DNA of 7,720 bases from Eudoraea sp. (lineage in GTDB: Bacteria; Bacteroidota; Bacteroidia; Flavobacteriales; Flavobacteriaceae): contig JABDQS010000111.1 in the NCBI GenBank assembly GCA_013042125.1, forward strand, positions 1-7,720, read 5' to 3'. Positions 6,869-7,720 of this stretch are shown one piece after another. Under the pieces are notes generated by a model. That model was given only the letters and a program-made list of their open reading frames with translations. It had not been told where the DNA came from and did no database searches. Made by a program: the position numbers and the translations under genes. Every line of letters starts with the position of its first letter. The first letter of the stretch is position 1.

Positions 6869-7720
6869 ATGGGTAAACGAAAACAATCTTATCCCCATTC
6901 ATATAAGAGAACAGGCAAGCATGCCAGAGATGAGGGGCCGGTAAAGGCTAAAAAACATCTTGGACAACACTTTTTAAAGGACGAGGCAATTGCACAAAAA
7001 ATTTCAACCACCTTGTCGCTTTCTGGCTACAAAGATGTTCTTGAAATTGGCCCGGGTACAGGGGTGCTTACCAAATACCTTTTGATGCAGGATATTAACC
7101 TCATAGCGATGGATCTGGATGCCGATTCTATCGTTTATCTCAATCATAGTTTTCCTTTGGAGCATCCAAAGATCATGAAGAGAAAAGGTACTTTTAAAGT
7201 AGTTGAGGCCGATGTTCTCCAGGTAGATCTTCATACCCTTTTCGGGGACAAACCCTTTGCCATTATAGGTAATTTTCCTTATAATATTTCTACTCAGATC
7301 GTATTTAAACTTTTAGAATACAGACAACAGATCCCCGAATTCGCTGGCATGTTCCAAAAGGAAGTGGCAAAACGGATCTGCGAAAAAGAAGGCAGTAAAG
7401 CCTATGGCATACTTTCGGTATTTGTGCAGGCATTCTACAAGGCTGAATATCTCTTTACAGTTCCTCCGGAGGTATTTGATCCTCCTCCCAAAGTACAATC
7501 CGGAGTTTTAAAGCTTACTCGTAGACCGGGCATTACGCTAGACTGCGATGAAGCCTTTTTCTTCAGGGTAGTAAAAACTGCTTTTAATCAGAGGCGTAAG
7601 ACCTTGAGGAATAGTCTAAAAAGTTTCAACCTCTCTCAAAATCTAAAAGAAGATGCTATCTTTGACCAACGTCCTGAACAACTGGGTGTAAACGACCTTA
7701 TATCGTTGACAAGGAAGATA
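6869..7720 (+). CDS. rsmA: 16S rRNA (adenine1518-N6/adenine1519-N6)-dimethyltransferase, C-terminus cut by window edge
   Basis: RsmA (KsgA) dimethylates two adjacent adenines in the 3'-terminal hairpin of 16S rRNA during 30S maturation, using S-adenosylmethionine. The frame stays open for 284 codons to the window edge. Visible motifs are KKHLGQHFL (28-36), the SAM-binding EIGPGTG (59-65), the catalytic NFPY (135-138, the Bacteroidota form of NLPY), FQKEVAKRI, and [10 protein letters not shown] with the following [10 protein letters not shown] helix in the C-terminal domain. The last residues, [17 protein letters not shown], are usually close to the end of the protein, so only a few residues should be missing. 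The only usable start is the ATG at 6869. It gives a basic extension of about 25 residues before the usual N-terminus, and no in-frame ATG, GTG or TTG lies nearer to KAKKH. The 12-bp gap to the previous gene and the lack of a visible promoter suggest co-transcription with it. Confidence 0.95.
   Translation, partial: MGKRKQSYPHSYKRTGKHARDEGPVKAKKHLGQHFLKDEAIAQKISTTLSLSGYKDVLEIGPGTGVLTKYLLMQDINLIAMDLDADSIVYLNHSFPLEHPKIMKRKGTFKVVEADVLQVDLHTLFGDKPFAIIGNFPYNISTQIVFKLLEYRQQIPEFAGMFQKEVAKRICEKEGSKAYGILSVFVQAFYKAEYLFTVPPEVFDPPPKVQSGVLKLTRRPGITLDCDEAFFFRVVKTAFNQRRKTLRNSLKSFNLSQNLKEDAIFDQRPEQLGVNDLISLTRKI

Noticed and set aside
7004..7498. Minus-strand frames at 7004-7234 and 7313-7498
   Set aside because: They are antisense to rsmA, whose motifs run continuously through the whole stretch. 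Their translations look like random shadow sequence.

Overview
The window looks like housekeeping chromosome from a member of the Bacteroidota, most likely the class Flavobacteriia. The evidence is moderate, AT-leaning base composition, almost no Shine-Dalgarno sequences before the starts, several TAnnTTTG-type -7 promoter boxes close to start codons, and protein sequences (RibF, SerS, RsmA, a DUF4286 protein, a secreted reprolysin-like protease) that read like flavobacterial family members. I see no mobile element, CRISPR array, tRNA, rRNA or other sign of a recent insertion, and no stretch over 75 bases lacks a gene.

Layout. On the minus strand, running off the left edge, is the 5' part of a secreted reprolysin-like metalloprotease gene. 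Its prodomain carries a 30-bp tandem duplication. A divergent gap of only 39 bp separates it from six plus-strand genes: ribF (FAD synthetase/riboflavin kinase, apparent GTG start); a nine-helix HTTM protein homologous to vitamin K-dependent gamma-carboxylase, whose ATG directly abuts the ribF stop; serS (seryl-tRNA synthetase); a secreted TPR-repeat protein; a fusion of DUF4286 to an AIG2/gamma-glutamylcyclotransferase-like domain; and rsmA (16S rRNA dimethyladenosine methyltransferase), cut by the right edge a few residues before its expected end.

Transcription appears to be a series of short units. ribF and the HTTM gene are coupled. serS and the TPR gene each have a good TAnnTTTG box just before the start, and the DUF4286-AIG2 gene has a weaker one. 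rsmA follows that gene after 12 bp with no promoter of its own that I can see. The genes share a general growth theme (flavin cofactors, tRNA charging, ribosome maturation), but nothing shows that they form one pathway.

I find no convincing new multi-gene system. The most rewarding items are the HTTM protein, which keeps the lysine and histidine known to be central in human gamma-carboxylase and whose bacterial substrate is unknown; the DUF4286-AIG2 fusion next to rsmA; the basic N-terminal extension on RsmA; the in-frame duplication in the protease prodomain; and out-of-frame ATGs placed just ahead of the ribF and serS starts.
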